Assembly: GCF_947499945.1 (NCBI RefSeq)
Contig: NZ_CANMQD010000001.1
Span: 496,001-560,000, forward strand
From: an uncultured Sulfitobacter sp.
GTDB taxonomy: Bacteria > Pseudomonadota > Alphaproteobacteria > Rhodobacterales > Rhodobacteraceae
Direction: 5' to 3'
DNA: 64,000 bases
Shown: positions 1 through 8,276 of the stretch, piece after piece
How the letters are laid out: each line of letters starts with the position of its first letter
Numbering within the stretch: position 1 is the stretch's first letter
Notes under the pieces: generated by a model
The model's input: only the letters and a program-made list of their open reading frames with translations
The model's database searches: none
What the model was told of the DNA's origin: nothing
Program-made: the position numbers and the translations under genes

Positions 1-482
1 TCGCGTGCTGCTTTCATGCGATCCGCGCCGCCTTTTGTGCTGCGGTCCACAATCCAGCCGAACTCGCCCGTCTTGTTGCCAAGCACCGCCGTGCGGAAAC
101 CTTCGTCCACCCACAGCACCCAGAACTCGCGTGTCATCCCGTCAGGCATCCGCACGCTATAGCGGCCCCTGCTTATCCACGTGAGGGGCAAATCCTCCGC
201 AAAATCACCGCAGACCCCCGCAGGATCACAGACAAAAGCACCCAACCGCATGGCAGGCCCCTTTGGCGTGTCGACCATCCGAAACGCCATACGCCCCAGC
301 GACGGATCAAACCCCGCCCGCACATACCAAACGCCTTCAAACTTTTCCGCATCGAACCGTGACGTGATCCCAATGGGCGATGTCTGGTCGCGATAACTTG
401 GCCCCAATGGCACAGGTGCTGGCACATCCGCCGCACAGGCGCCCAGCGCGACAGCGACCAGCGCCCCCGCAAACCCTCTCAT
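1..482 (-). CDS. Lipocalin-family outer-membrane lipoprotein (partial, C-terminus outside window)
   Basis: Reading the minus strand from the ATG at 482 gives an open frame to the window edge. The N-terminus is a lipoprotein signal with lipobox LGAC (Cys16). It is followed by the lipocalin fold signature FEGVWYVRAG near residues 42-51, and later by RTAVLGNKTGEFGWIVDR, the typical C-terminal lipocalin strand motif. Blc-type bacterial lipocalins sit in the outer membrane and bind fatty acids or lysophospholipids during envelope stress. The start overlaps the stop of the upstream BKACE gene (ATGA), so the two are probably translationally coupled. About 160 residues are visible, so only the extreme C-terminus is missing. 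Family is seen in the sequence; ligand is inference. Confidence 0.8.
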   Translation of the reverse strand, partial: MRGFAGALVAVALGACAADVPAPVPLGPSYRDQTSPIGITSRFDAEKFEGVWYVRAGFDPSLGRMAFRMVDTPKGPAMRLGAFVCDPAGVCGDFAEDLPLTWISRGRYSVRMPDGMTREFWVLWVDEGFRTAVLGNKTGEFGWIVDRSTKGGADRMKAAR

Positions 483-1390
483 CGCGGCATGCGCTTTTGC
501 AAACCAAGCTTCTCACGTACTTGATCAGGACCGATCAGCGTCGCGCCCATTGCCTCGATGATCCCGCGTGCACGCGTCACAAGCTCGTGGTTCTCGGCCA
601 GCACCCCTTTGTCGAGCCACAGGTTATCCTCCAACCCCACACGCACATGGCCTCCTGCCAGTACCGAAGCGGCGACATAAGCCATCTGGTTGCGCCCAAG
701 CCCGAAGGCCGAAAACGTCCAATCGTCTGGCACGTTGTTTGCCATCGCCATGAAGGTGTTGAGGTCGTCAGGCGCGCCCCATTTGACGCCCATACAAAGC
801 TGCACAAGCGCGGGGCTGTCCAGAATACCCTGATTGACCAGCTCCTTGGCGTACCAAAGATGGCCTGTGTCAAACGCCTCAATCTCGGGCTTCACACCCA
901 GATCGGTCATCATCTGCCCCATCGCCACCAGCATACCGGGTGTGTTGGTCATCACATAATCGGCCTCGGCAAAGTTCATCGTGCCGCAATCAAGCGTACA
1001 AATCTCGGGCAGGCATTCGGTGATATGAGCCATACGCTCTGTCGCACCTGCCATGTCGGTACCAGCTTTGTTGAGGTCCATCGGATTCTCCACATCGCCA
1101 AACACGATGTCCCCGCCCATCCCTGCCGTGAGATTCAGCACCACATCCGTATCACTGTCACGAATACGCTCGGTCACTTCGCGGTAGAGGGCAACATCAC
1201 GGCTGGGCGCTCCCGTTTCTGGATCGCGCACATGGCAGTGCACCACTGCCGCCCCCGCTTTGGCTGCCAAAATCGCACTGTCCGCGATCTCCTCTGGCGA
1301 GCGTGGCACATGATGGCTGCGGTCTTGCGTCGCGCCCGATCCAGTGACGGCACAGGTGATAAACACCTCACGGTTCATGGCAAGTGGCAT
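479..1390 (-). CDS. Beta-keto acid cleavage enzyme (BKACE, DUF849 family)
   Basis: 303-residue DUF849 protein. BKACE enzymes such as Kce condense a beta-keto acid with acetyl-CoA and split it into acetoacetate and a new acyl-CoA, using a zinc ion. The metal-binding motif HCHVRDP is visible with His51 and His53, and the family C-terminal motif HVRVGLEDN is intact. The start at 1390 is preferred over an ATG 16 codons upstream because GGGAG lies just ahead of it and the protein then begins in the family manner (MNREVFITCAVTG). The lipocalin gene follows with a 4-base overlap. The substrate (3-keto-5-aminohexanoate, dehydrocarnitine or another keto acid) cannot be read from sequence. Confidence 0.9.
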   Translation of the reverse strand: MPLAMNREVFITCAVTGSGATQDRSHHVPRSPEEIADSAILAAKAGAAVVHCHVRDPETGAPSRDVALYREVTERIRDSDTDVVLNLTAGMGGDIVFGDVENPMDLNKAGTDMAGATERMAHITECLPEICTLDCGTMNFAEADYVMTNTPGMLVAMGQMMTDLGVKPEIEAFDTGHLWYAKELVNQGILDSPALVQLCMGVKWGAPDDLNTFMAMANNVPDDWTFSAFGLGRNQMAYVAASVLAGGHVRVGLEDNLWLDKGVLAENHELVTRARGIIEAMGATLIGPDQVREKLGLQKRMPR

Positions 1391-1480
1391 GGCTTTCTCC
1401 CTTATAGTTGCACGCGATTGTGCGCGAGGGGCTGGCACATTTCCATCCCCAAAAGCGTCGTGTTCATGTCGTCTTTGGCT

Positions 1481-2524
1481 TTAGTAAGGCATCGGGTGCG
1501 CACGGTGCGCCATGTCAATATCCGCCATAACCTCTTCGCTGAGCACCAGATCAGCGCCCGCAATGATGCGGTCCAACTGTTCCATCGTGGTCGCTCCAAA
1601 AATAGCCGATGCCATAAACGGACGGTCGCGCACAAACGCCATCGCCATGTGCACAGGGTCAAGTCCGTGCTTCTTAGCGACAGCCAGATAGGCACCCACC
1701 GTCTCAAACGCGCGCGGCGTCTTGCGCCCGCCCAACTCTGGCGACAGCGAGAGACGCGAGCCGTCAGGCACCGCACCGTTCTGATATTTTCCCGTCAAAA
1801 GCCCTGTGGCTAAAGGCGAGAACGACAGCATCCCGATATCCTCGTTGTGCAACGTCTCCGCCAGATCAGTATCGGCCAGACGGCACATCAGCGAATATTC
1901 GTTCTGCACGGTAGCTACACGGGGCCCGCCTACACGCTCGGCGGCATTGGCCCACTGCGTCAAACCCCATGCACTCTCGTTGCTCATCCCGAATGCACGG
2001 ATGCGGCCTCGATCGACTTCGATCTGCAATGCGCCCAAGCAATCCTCCATGTTCTGGAGTGTTTCTGCACGGTTCTGCGAAGTCGGATCATAGGTCCAAT
2101 TCTTGCGGAACATATAGCTGCCGCGATTGGGCCAGTGAAACTGGTAAAGGTCCACATAATCCGTCTTGAGCCGTTTGAGCGAGCCATCCAGCGCCTTGGG
2201 GATCGACTCTGCCGTGATGTCGCCGCCCTCGCGCACATATTTGATACCGTTGCCCGAATGTTTCGTCGCCAGCACCATGCGTGCGCGGTCGCCCCCTTTG
2301 GCGAACCACTCACCGATCACTTCTTCCGTGCGCCCCTGCGTCTCTTCGCTCAGCGGATTTACAGGATACATCTCGGCAGTGTCGACAAAATCGATCCCTG
2401 CCTCTAACGCGCGATCAATCTGCCCATGCCCCTCGGCAAAAGTGTTTTGCGTCCCCCACGTCATGGAACCCAAACAAAATTTCGACACCTCAATACCCGT
2501 GCGTCCCAATGTCGTCCTTTGCAT
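1481..2524 (-). CDS. Aldo/keto reductase
   Basis: 347-residue cytosolic NADP(H)-dependent aldo/keto reductase of the Tas/YghZ-like type. The (beta/alpha)8 barrel starts at TTLGRTGIEVSKFCLGSMTWG. The catalytic tetrad is recognisable as Asp and Tyr in DTAEMYP, Lys in LATKHSG and His in YQFHWPNR. A Tas-like insertion (SYMFRKNWTYDPTSQNRAE) follows the His motif. The ATG at 2524 is used because AAGGAGAG precedes it; 19 further upstream codons are not protein-like. It lies about 90 bases upstream of the BKACE gene on the same strand and may share its transcript. Physiological substrate unknown. Confidence 0.93.
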   Translation of the reverse strand: MQRTTLGRTGIEVSKFCLGSMTWGTQNTFAEGHGQIDRALEAGIDFVDTAEMYPVNPLSEETQGRTEEVIGEWFAKGGDRARMVLATKHSGNGIKYVREGGDITAESIPKALDGSLKRLKTDYVDLYQFHWPNRGSYMFRKNWTYDPTSQNRAETLQNMEDCLGALQIEVDRGRIRAFGMSNESAWGLTQWANAAERVGGPRVATVQNEYSLMCRLADTDLAETLHNEDIGMLSFSPLATGLLTGKYQNGAVPDGSRLSLSPELGGRKTPRAFETVGAYLAVAKKHGLDPVHMAMAFVRDRPFMASAIFGATTMEQLDRIIAGADLVLSEEVMADIDMAHRAHPMPY

Positions 2525-2678
2525 AGCGCTCTCCTTATCTCGCGGTTGCAGGCAAACTACGCGAGCGCACTGCCGCTGCAACCGACATTTACCGCAGGGC
2601 GAAAAGTTTTCACCAGATACGACCCTTACTGTCGGTTTTCGCTATCCTTCACGGCCCAAAAGAGGACAATGATCCCAA

Positions 2679-3911
2679 ATGCGGATGATGATCTCCTTTG
2701 CGGCGCTGTTTTTCTCGGTCGTCTTGCTACAACTCTCCTCGGGCGGCGTTGGCCCTTTGGACGTGCTCTCTGGCACCGCCCTCGGCTTCACCCGCCAAGA
2801 GATCGGTATGCTTGGTTCTGCGCATTTCTTCGGCTTCTTCATCGGCTGCTGGTTTGCGCCGCGCCTGCTCGGCTCGGTCGGGCATTCTCGCGCCTTTGCG
2901 GCATTCACAGCGGCGGGCAGTATCGGCCTCATCGCTCATATGATGATCATTAACCCCTACGCTTGGGCGCTAATGCGTGTGGCATCAGGGTTATGCGTAG
3001 CGGGGTGTTATACCGTGGTCGAGGCATGGCTACAGGCAAAAGTCACCAACGAGACACGCGGCCGCGCCATGGGCACCTACCGCATGGTCGACATGACAGG
3101 CAGCCTTGCCGCCCAAGGCATCATTGGCATTCTCGCACCGGCTGACTACATCTCCTACAACATCCTCGCGATCCTGTGCTGCGCAGCGCTGCTCCCCATC
3201 ACACTCACCACCTCCTCGCAGCCCGAAACACCAAAATCACCGCGCCTGCGCCCGATGCTGGCCTATGTCCGCTCGCCACTCGCCGTGGCAGGTGTGATTG
3301 TCGCCGCCCTCAGCAGCGCATCCTTCCGCATGGTCGGACCGATCTATGGTCAGGAAGTGGGCCTCAGCGCAGGCCAGATCGCGTGGTTCCTCGCCGCCTT
3401 CGTTATCGGCGGCGCCATTGCCCAAATCCCCGTAGGCTGGATCGCTGATAAATTCGACCGCCGCAAAGTGCTGATCTGGCTCTCGGTTGCCGCCATCGGC
3501 AGCTGCTTTGTCACCATGCAAACCAGCCAACTAGGACTTTACGGCATCCTGCTCTCTTCTGCCCTTTTTGGCCTGACCACTTTTCCCATTTACTCGGTCG
3601 CCGCCGCCCATGCCCATGATTTTGCCAGCTCGCACGAACGCGTCGAACTCTCCGCCGCCCTGATGTTCTGGTTCGCCATGGGCGCGATCGCCGCCCCCTA
3701 CGGCGCGTCCGTCCTGATTGAAAACTACGGCCCTGACGCCATGTTCGTCATGCTGGCAGGAGGCCATGCCTCGCTCATTGTGTTCGGCATTATCCGCATG
3801 CGCATGGGCCGCACCGTGCGCCGCCGCACCAGATATATCAACGCGCTGCGCACCAGCTTTGTCATTGGCCGCCTGACAGGTCGCAGCCGCGACAAACCCC
3901 CAAAGGACTGA
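2679..3911 (+). CDS. MFS transporter (YcaD-like)
   Basis: 410-residue major facilitator with about 12 hydrophobic segments in two halves separated by a hydrophilic loop (SSQPETPKSPRLRPM). The second half has the MFS loop motif GWIADKFDRRKVLIW, equivalent to the loop 2-3 motif GxxxDRxGRR. The basic C-terminal tail (RRRTRYINALRTSF) lies in the cytoplasm. Resemblance is to the YcaD/sugar-efflux-like branch; no substrate can be named. AGGAC lies upstream of the ATG. The divergent neighbour is the aldo/keto reductase; metG follows on the same strand after about 64 bases. Confidence 0.88.
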   Translation: MRMMISFAALFFSVVLLQLSSGGVGPLDVLSGTALGFTRQEIGMLGSAHFFGFFIGCWFAPRLLGSVGHSRAFAAFTAAGSIGLIAHMMIINPYAWALMRVASGLCVAGCYTVVEAWLQAKVTNETRGRAMGTYRMVDMTGSLAAQGIIGILAPADYISYNILAILCCAALLPITLTTSSQPETPKSPRLRPMLAYVRSPLAVAGVIVAALSSASFRMVGPIYGQEVGLSAGQIAWFLAAFVIGGAIAQIPVGWIADKFDRRKVLIWLSVAAIGSCFVTMQTSQLGLYGILLSSALFGLTTFPIYSVAAAHAHDFASSHERVELSAALMFWFAMGAIAAPYGASVLIENYGPDAMFVMLAGGHASLIVFGIIRMRMGRTVRRRTRYINALRTSFVIGRLTGRSRDKPPKD

Positions 3912-3975
3912 TCGCGCTGGAAACAGGGCCGCGCCCCTGCTAAAGCACGCTCAACACTAGCCAAAGGCGCATATC

Positions 3976-5694
3976 ATGACCCGTCACCTCATCACTTCCG
4001 CCATTCCCTATATCAACGGGATCAAGCACCTCGGTAATCTGGTTGGCAGCCAACTGCCCGCCGATCTCTATGCCCGCTACCTGCGTGCCCGCGGCAACGA
4101 AGTGTTGTTCCTCTGCGCAACTGACGAACATGGCACACCTGCCGAACTTGCCGCAGCAAAAGCAGGCAAACCCGTCGAGGAATACTGCGCCGAAATGTAC
4201 GCCGTGCAAAAGGAAATTGCTGAGGGCTTCGGCCTCAGCTTTGACCACTTTGGCCGCTCGTCCTCCGAGCAGAACAAGCGCCTGACCCAACACTTCGCAG
4301 GCGCCCTCGCCAATGAAGGCCTTATCGAAGAGGTCGATCAGTCTCAGATCTATTCCGAGACCGATGGCCGCTTCCTCCCCGACCGTTATGTCGAAGGCAC
4401 CTGCCCCAACTGTGGGTTCGAGGATGCACGCGGCGATCAATGCGACAACTGCACCAAGCAGCTCGATCCAGAAGACCTGATTAATCCTCGCTCTACCGTG
4501 TCGGGTGCCACTGATCTGGAAATGCGCGAGACCAAGCACCTCTTCCTCAAGCAATCCAAGATGAAAGATCGCCTCAACGACTGGATCGAGAGCAAGACAG
4601 ACTGGCCCGTGCTCACCACCTCCATCGCCAAAAAATGGCTGCATGACGGTGACGGCCTGCAAGATCGCGGCATCACCCGTGACCTCAAATGGGGCGTCCC
4701 CGTCAAACGTGGTGACGATCCTTGGCCCGGCATGGAGGGCAAGGTTTTCTATGTCTGGTTCGACGCCCCCATTGAATATATCGCCTGCGCCCAAGAGTGG
4801 GTCGACGCAGGCAAGGGTGACAATTGGGAGCGTTGGTGGCGCACCGACAAGGGCGCGGATGATGTCCGCTACACCCAGTTCATGGGTAAGGATAATGTCC
4901 CCTTCCATACGCTGAGCTTTCCAGCCACGATTATGGGTTCAAACGAGCCATGGAAGCTCGTCGATTACATCAAAAGCTTCAACTACCTCAACTATGATGG
5001 TGGTCAGTTCTCCACCTCGCGCGGGCGCGGCGTGTTCATGGATCAAGCCCTCGAAATTCTCCCCGCCGACTATTGGCGCTGGTGGCTGCTGTCCCACGCC
5101 CCCGAGACGTCGGATGCCGAATTCACTTGGGAGACATTCCAGACTGATGTGAACAAAGACCTCGCTGATGTCCTCGGCAACTTCGTCAGCCGCATCACCA
5201 AATTCTGCCGCTCCAAATTCGGCGAAGCGGTGCCAAACGCAGGCGAATACGGCCCTGACGAGCACGCCCTTATCGCCGATCTGACGGAGCGTGTCGCCCG
5301 CTACAACGCCCAGATGGATGCCATGGAAGTGCGCAAATCCGCCGCTGAGCTGCGCGCGATCTGGGCCGCTGGTAATGAATACCTCCAAGCCCAAGCGCCT
5401 TGGACAACCTTCAAAACCGACCCCGACCGCGCAGCGGCGCAAACGCGCCTCGCACTAAACCTCATCCCGCTTTATGCTACACTTGCCGCGCCCTTTATTC
5501 CGGACGCCGCAGAAAAAATGCTCGCTGGCATGAAAATCGCGGACGCAGGCTGGCCTGACGATGTGCCCGCCGCTGTCGCCCAACTGCCTGCTGGTCATGT
5601 GTTCGAAGTCCCCGAAGTCCTCTTCGCCAAGATCACGGATGAGCAGCGCGAGGAATGGGCTGAGCGGTTTGCGGGCAAACGCGACGCAGCCTGA
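3976..5694 (+). CDS. metG: Methionyl-tRNA synthetase
   Basis: 572-residue class I aminoacyl-tRNA synthetase that charges tRNA-Met. The HIGH-equivalent is HLGN near residue 18 within [13 protein letters not shown] zinc knuckle with paired CxxC motifs (CPNCG ... CDNC) lies near residues 139-157. The KMSKS loop is the FSTSR variant near residue 340, typical of this MetRS branch. An anticodon-binding helical domain makes up the C-terminal third. There is no C-terminal EMAP/dimerisation domain, so the length fits the short alphaproteobacterial form. The start has GGCGCATATC upstream. Confidence 0.97.
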   Translation: MTRHLITSAIPYINGIKHLGNLVGSQLPADLYARYLRARGNEVLFLCATDEHGTPAELAAAKAGKPVEEYCAEMYAVQKEIAEGFGLSFDHFGRSSSEQNKRLTQHFAGALANEGLIEEVDQSQIYSETDGRFLPDRYVEGTCPNCGFEDARGDQCDNCTKQLDPEDLINPRSTVSGATDLEMRETKHLFLKQSKMKDRLNDWIESKTDWPVLTTSIAKKWLHDGDGLQDRGITRDLKWGVPVKRGDDPWPGMEGKVFYVWFDAPIEYIACAQEWVDAGKGDNWERWWRTDKGADDVRYTQFMGKDNVPFHTLSFPATIMGSNEPWKLVDYIKSFNYLNYDGGQFSTSRGRGVFMDQALEILPADYWRWWLLSHAPETSDAEFTWETFQTDVNKDLADVLGNFVSRITKFCRSKFGEAVPNAGEYGPDEHALIADLTERVARYNAQMDAMEVRKSAAELRAIWAAGNEYLQAQAPWTTFKTDPDRAAAQTRLALNLIPLYATLAAPFIPDAAEKMLAGMKIADAGWPDDVPAAVAQLPAGHVFEVPEVLFAKITDEQREEWAERFAGKRDAA

Positions 5695-5811
5695 GACCTC
5701 CGGCCTGCAAGAATATGCGGGCTAAGCGCAACCAATCGAAGCTTTGGGTGTTGTCAGAACAGCCGCACATCTCTGCGCGGCCTAGCGTAATTTATGAAAG
5801 AGCCCGACAGC

Positions 5812-5970
5812 ATGGACCTTCTCCGTATCATCTTATCCGTAATCATCCCGCCCCTTGGCGTATTTTTGCAAGAAGGCCTCGGCAAGCACTTTTGGCTGAA
5901 TATCATTCTGACGCTACTCGGATACATTCCCGGTCTCGTCCACGCCATCTTCATAATCGCGCGGAAGTAG
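5812..5970 (+). CDS. Pmp3/YqaE family small membrane peptide
   Basis: 52-residue protein too short for routine ORF filters. It is nearly all hydrophobic in two transmembrane segments: MDLLRIILSVIIPPLGVFLQ, then FWLNIILTLLGYIPGLVHAI. The IPPLGVFLQEG and TLLGYIPG motifs are diagnostic of the Pmp3/YqaE (proteolipid UPF0057) family, which is linked to membrane potential and salt or cold stress. The ATG at 5812 is chosen because GAAAGAG lies 9 bases upstream and family members begin MDLLRI; an in-frame ATG at 5794 would add six residues. The DUF4112 gene begins 4 bases after the stop, so the two are a likely operon. Confidence 0.9.
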   Translation: MDLLRIILSVIIPPLGVFLQEGLGKHFWLNIILTLLGYIPGLVHAIFIIARK

Positions 5971-5974
5971 CGCT

Positions 5975-6328
5975 TTGGTACACGCAGAGATTGAGCGACT
6001 GGACCGGCTTTCGAGCCTCCTTGACAGCAAATACCGCATACCCGGCACGCCAATCAGATTTGGCTGGGATACCATAGCGGGTCTTGTTCCCGTCATCGGC
6101 GATGTCGCGACACTTGGTCCGTCTGTCTACCTCATCTACCGTGCGCATGCGCTTGGCGCGCGTAAGAGAACGATAGGCCGTATGCTCGTCAACAGCGGAC
6201 TGGACTTTACGATTGGCGCGGTCCCTCTGTTGGGAGATGTGTTTGACTTGGTGTTCAAAGCGAACAATCGTAACTTTGCCCTTTTGCGCGCAGAATTGGG
6301 TCGCGAAACCAAAATGGCTCAGTCCTAG
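5975..6328 (+). CDS. DUF4112 domain protein, TTG start
   Basis: 117-residue protein of the DUF4112 family. The signature GTPIRFGWDTIAGLVPVIGDV spans the first membrane-associated segment, followed by LGPSVYLIYRAHALG and then GLDFTIGAVPLLGDVFDLVFKANNRN. The repeated PxxGD pattern in two hydrophobic segments is typical of the family. No ATG or GTG exists between the upstream in-frame stop and the conserved region, so the TTG at 5975 is the only workable start; GCGGAAG inside the end of the preceding gene serves as RBS. Tight spacing with the Pmp3-like gene suggests a co-translated envelope or stress pair. Function unknown. Confidence 0.82.
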   Translation: MVHAEIERLDRLSSLLDSKYRIPGTPIRFGWDTIAGLVPVIGDVATLGPSVYLIYRAHALGARKRTIGRMLVNSGLDFTIGAVPLLGDVFDLVFKANNRNFALLRAELGRETKMAQS

Positions 6329-6703
6329 CAGGGTACCTGCCACAAGTCGGCATAAGATGTTTTTGGGAGTGGTGACGTTTAACATCCGGCGCCCCGTCGT
6401 TGGACCAGAACATTTCCCGTTTGCCCAGCGCAGCTTCATCCGCGTGCAAATGTTCGTGCGGGGCGGACAGCTCTAGTTTTGGCTTGGTATCTTTAACCGA
6501 CGGCAGGCTTGCGCGGTCTCTTTTATCAAACGCACCAAAATTTACCCAAAAACATCATCTAGATTCTTTGCATGGAACATACATTCTTCAAATGGATCAA
6601 AAGCGTGGCGAGATTGCAGGACATTACAAGGTCGCGCTAAGGGGGGCCGACGTCCTCACTGCTGATCTGGGCGCCATAGACCGTCTGCCCATCCTGTGCT
6701 GCT

Positions 6704-6979
6704 ATGAGGACAACTCAAGGCATCGCCCCGCGTGGAAAGTACGTGCCGCTATTTGGGCGCAATGGGATGAAGCTGACAATTATCAAAGCGCTGCGAGTGG
6801 CACCTTTGGATGACGAAACGATAGCGTAGCAGATCATCGCGGCGAAGGGCTGGGATGCTGACACCCATGACGATACAAAAAAGCGGGTACGTCACGCGCT
6901 TCAGAAGGCGTAGAAAGACAGGCACGTGATGCAGGACTTTGAGCCAGATGGGCGTTTGTGGCGACTGGCCTTGAAGTAG
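6704..6979 (+). pseudogene. Decayed small gene with two in-frame amber stops
   Basis: One frame runs from the ATG at 6704 to a TAG at 6977-6979 and reads protein-like throughout: APLDDETIA, then QIIAAKGWDADT, then KKRVRHALQKA, then DFEPDGRLWRLALK. It is interrupted by TAG at 6827-6829 and at 6911-6913. The second falls where QKAQKDGH would be natural (CAG to TAG). The layout suggests a small winged-helix-like DNA-binding protein, but I do not recognise the family with confidence. It lies in a gene-poor scar with an integrase remnant downstream. Confidence 0.45.
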
Positions 6980-7855
6980 GCCCAAGTGTTAAGTGTAGTG
7001 ATACTGTTACAATATCGCAAAACCCATAGCTTCTAGATGCTAAGGAATGGACGTGCGCTATTCATCCATTCCTGCGCCAATCGCCTCGAGGCTACCGCTG
7101 CGAAGCGGTATCAGTAGCATGAGATAAAACAAGATTTACTTCGAAGCGAATAGTCTCCTTACCTTCTGCTTGAAGTGTCGCGGTTACAGGTCCGAGCCAG
7201 CATGAACGCTTCGGCAGAAATTTTGCCCCGTTGGAAATTAATTGAGTAAGCTTCATGAGAAACACCTCTTGTTTCCATGAGTTTGACGAGCAAGCCACCC
7301 TCTGTCAGTAGCCTTCTCAGTTGCGCGACACAGGCGCGTCCATCGCGTTAGACACAACGATATGCACCAAAGTGCCGTTGTCCTTCTGGTGACGAATGAA
7401 ACTGACCGAAACGAGGCAAGGTATGCGCTCCATGCCGCTAATAGGCTTTTCTACTTCAATGGGGAGATGAAACTTCCCGCAAACAGGTCGAGGTTCTGGG
7501 AAGCGGTGAGTATCGTCGGGAAAAACAACCATTCAAGCCCACAATCTATAGGTGATCCTAGTTCCGCTTGAGTTCGCGGAGAACAACCGTGATCTTGCGA
7601 TGATCAGCAGCACGTTTCGAAGATTGGATCTCTTCCGAATGCAAGTCGTTAAGGTCAGGACCTCAGGCCAAACCAGACAACGCGCTTCGGTTCCGCAGAG
7701 CAAGACGCAAAAGCCGGTTCGGTTCGAGATGTCGTAAGTAATGCGTGCACCAGTTGCGAAATGAATCGAAAATCCCGTGATGGTCGGATCAGCACATCTC
7801 TAGTTGAGCCGATTTCATTAACGGCTTCATTTCTCTAAAAGGCAGCAAACACGGA
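6980..7855. other. Gene-poor decayed stretch
   Basis: No supported gene. Short open frames exist on both strands, for example minus 7317-7532 and plus 7552-7737. None has an RBS, a recognised domain or consistent codon bias. Given the broken genes on both sides, this is most likely degraded mobile or accessory DNA. Confidence 0.5.
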
Positions 7856-8126
7856 TCGTTCGCGATTGGGTACATGCATCGGACTTGAGACTATAGCTTA
7901 CGGCACTCACTTGATGTGCCGGGCCAAACTCACGCGGGAATACAGGAAATCAGGCAAGCTGCGCGCAGTACAGTTCTTACTTGGGCACACCAAAATGGAA
8001 AGAACTGTCCGGTATACGGGCGTCGGATTGGAGAATGCACTGTCGATCTCTGAAGCCATCGAAACTGAGTATTTTTCGGCCGCATCCGCAGGCGGCTGTG
8101 AAGCCTGGAACGCAGAAATTGCATAG
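7856..8126 (+). pseudogene. Tyrosine recombinase/integrase C-terminal remnant
   Basis: The frame reading IAYGTHLM, then LRAVQFLLGHTKMERTVRYT, then LENALSISEAIE matches the C-terminal catalytic region of phage-type integrases. In this region the LLGHTKxExTVRYLG motif carries the box II His and the nucleophilic Tyr. The expected SMRRTKA motif is eroded to LMCRAKL, with its box Arg apparently displaced, and the upstream DWV segment lies in another frame, so a frameshift is present. The N-terminal two thirds are missing. No attachment repeat was identified nearby. Confidence 0.7.
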
Positions 8127-8240
8127 ATTCAGTTGAAAGGCTTAATTTCTACTCTATCGGCTCCGGAAAAAAGGCTCACTTTCCAACGGCCATATTTCCC
8201 GAAGACACGCAAAAGCCAATCTTCGAGCGGACGAAAAGTT

Positions 8241-8270
8241 CGGGCAGGCGCAAACTGCTGCGCCTGCCCG
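8241..8270 (-). terminator. Rho-independent terminator of the iorAB-like operon
   Basis: Perfect 10-bp stem CGGGCAGGCG/CGCCTGCCCG with a 10-base loop, located 6 bases beyond the stop of the minus-strand molybdenum hydroxylase gene. On the minus strand it is followed by AACTTTTC, a short T tract. Confidence 0.85.
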
Positions 8271-8276
8271 ATTTTA

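Noticed and set aside
380..1813. A 477-codon plus-strand frame.
   Set aside because: It lies opposite the BKACE and aldo/keto reductase genes and has no domain; codon composition is that of an antisense shadow.
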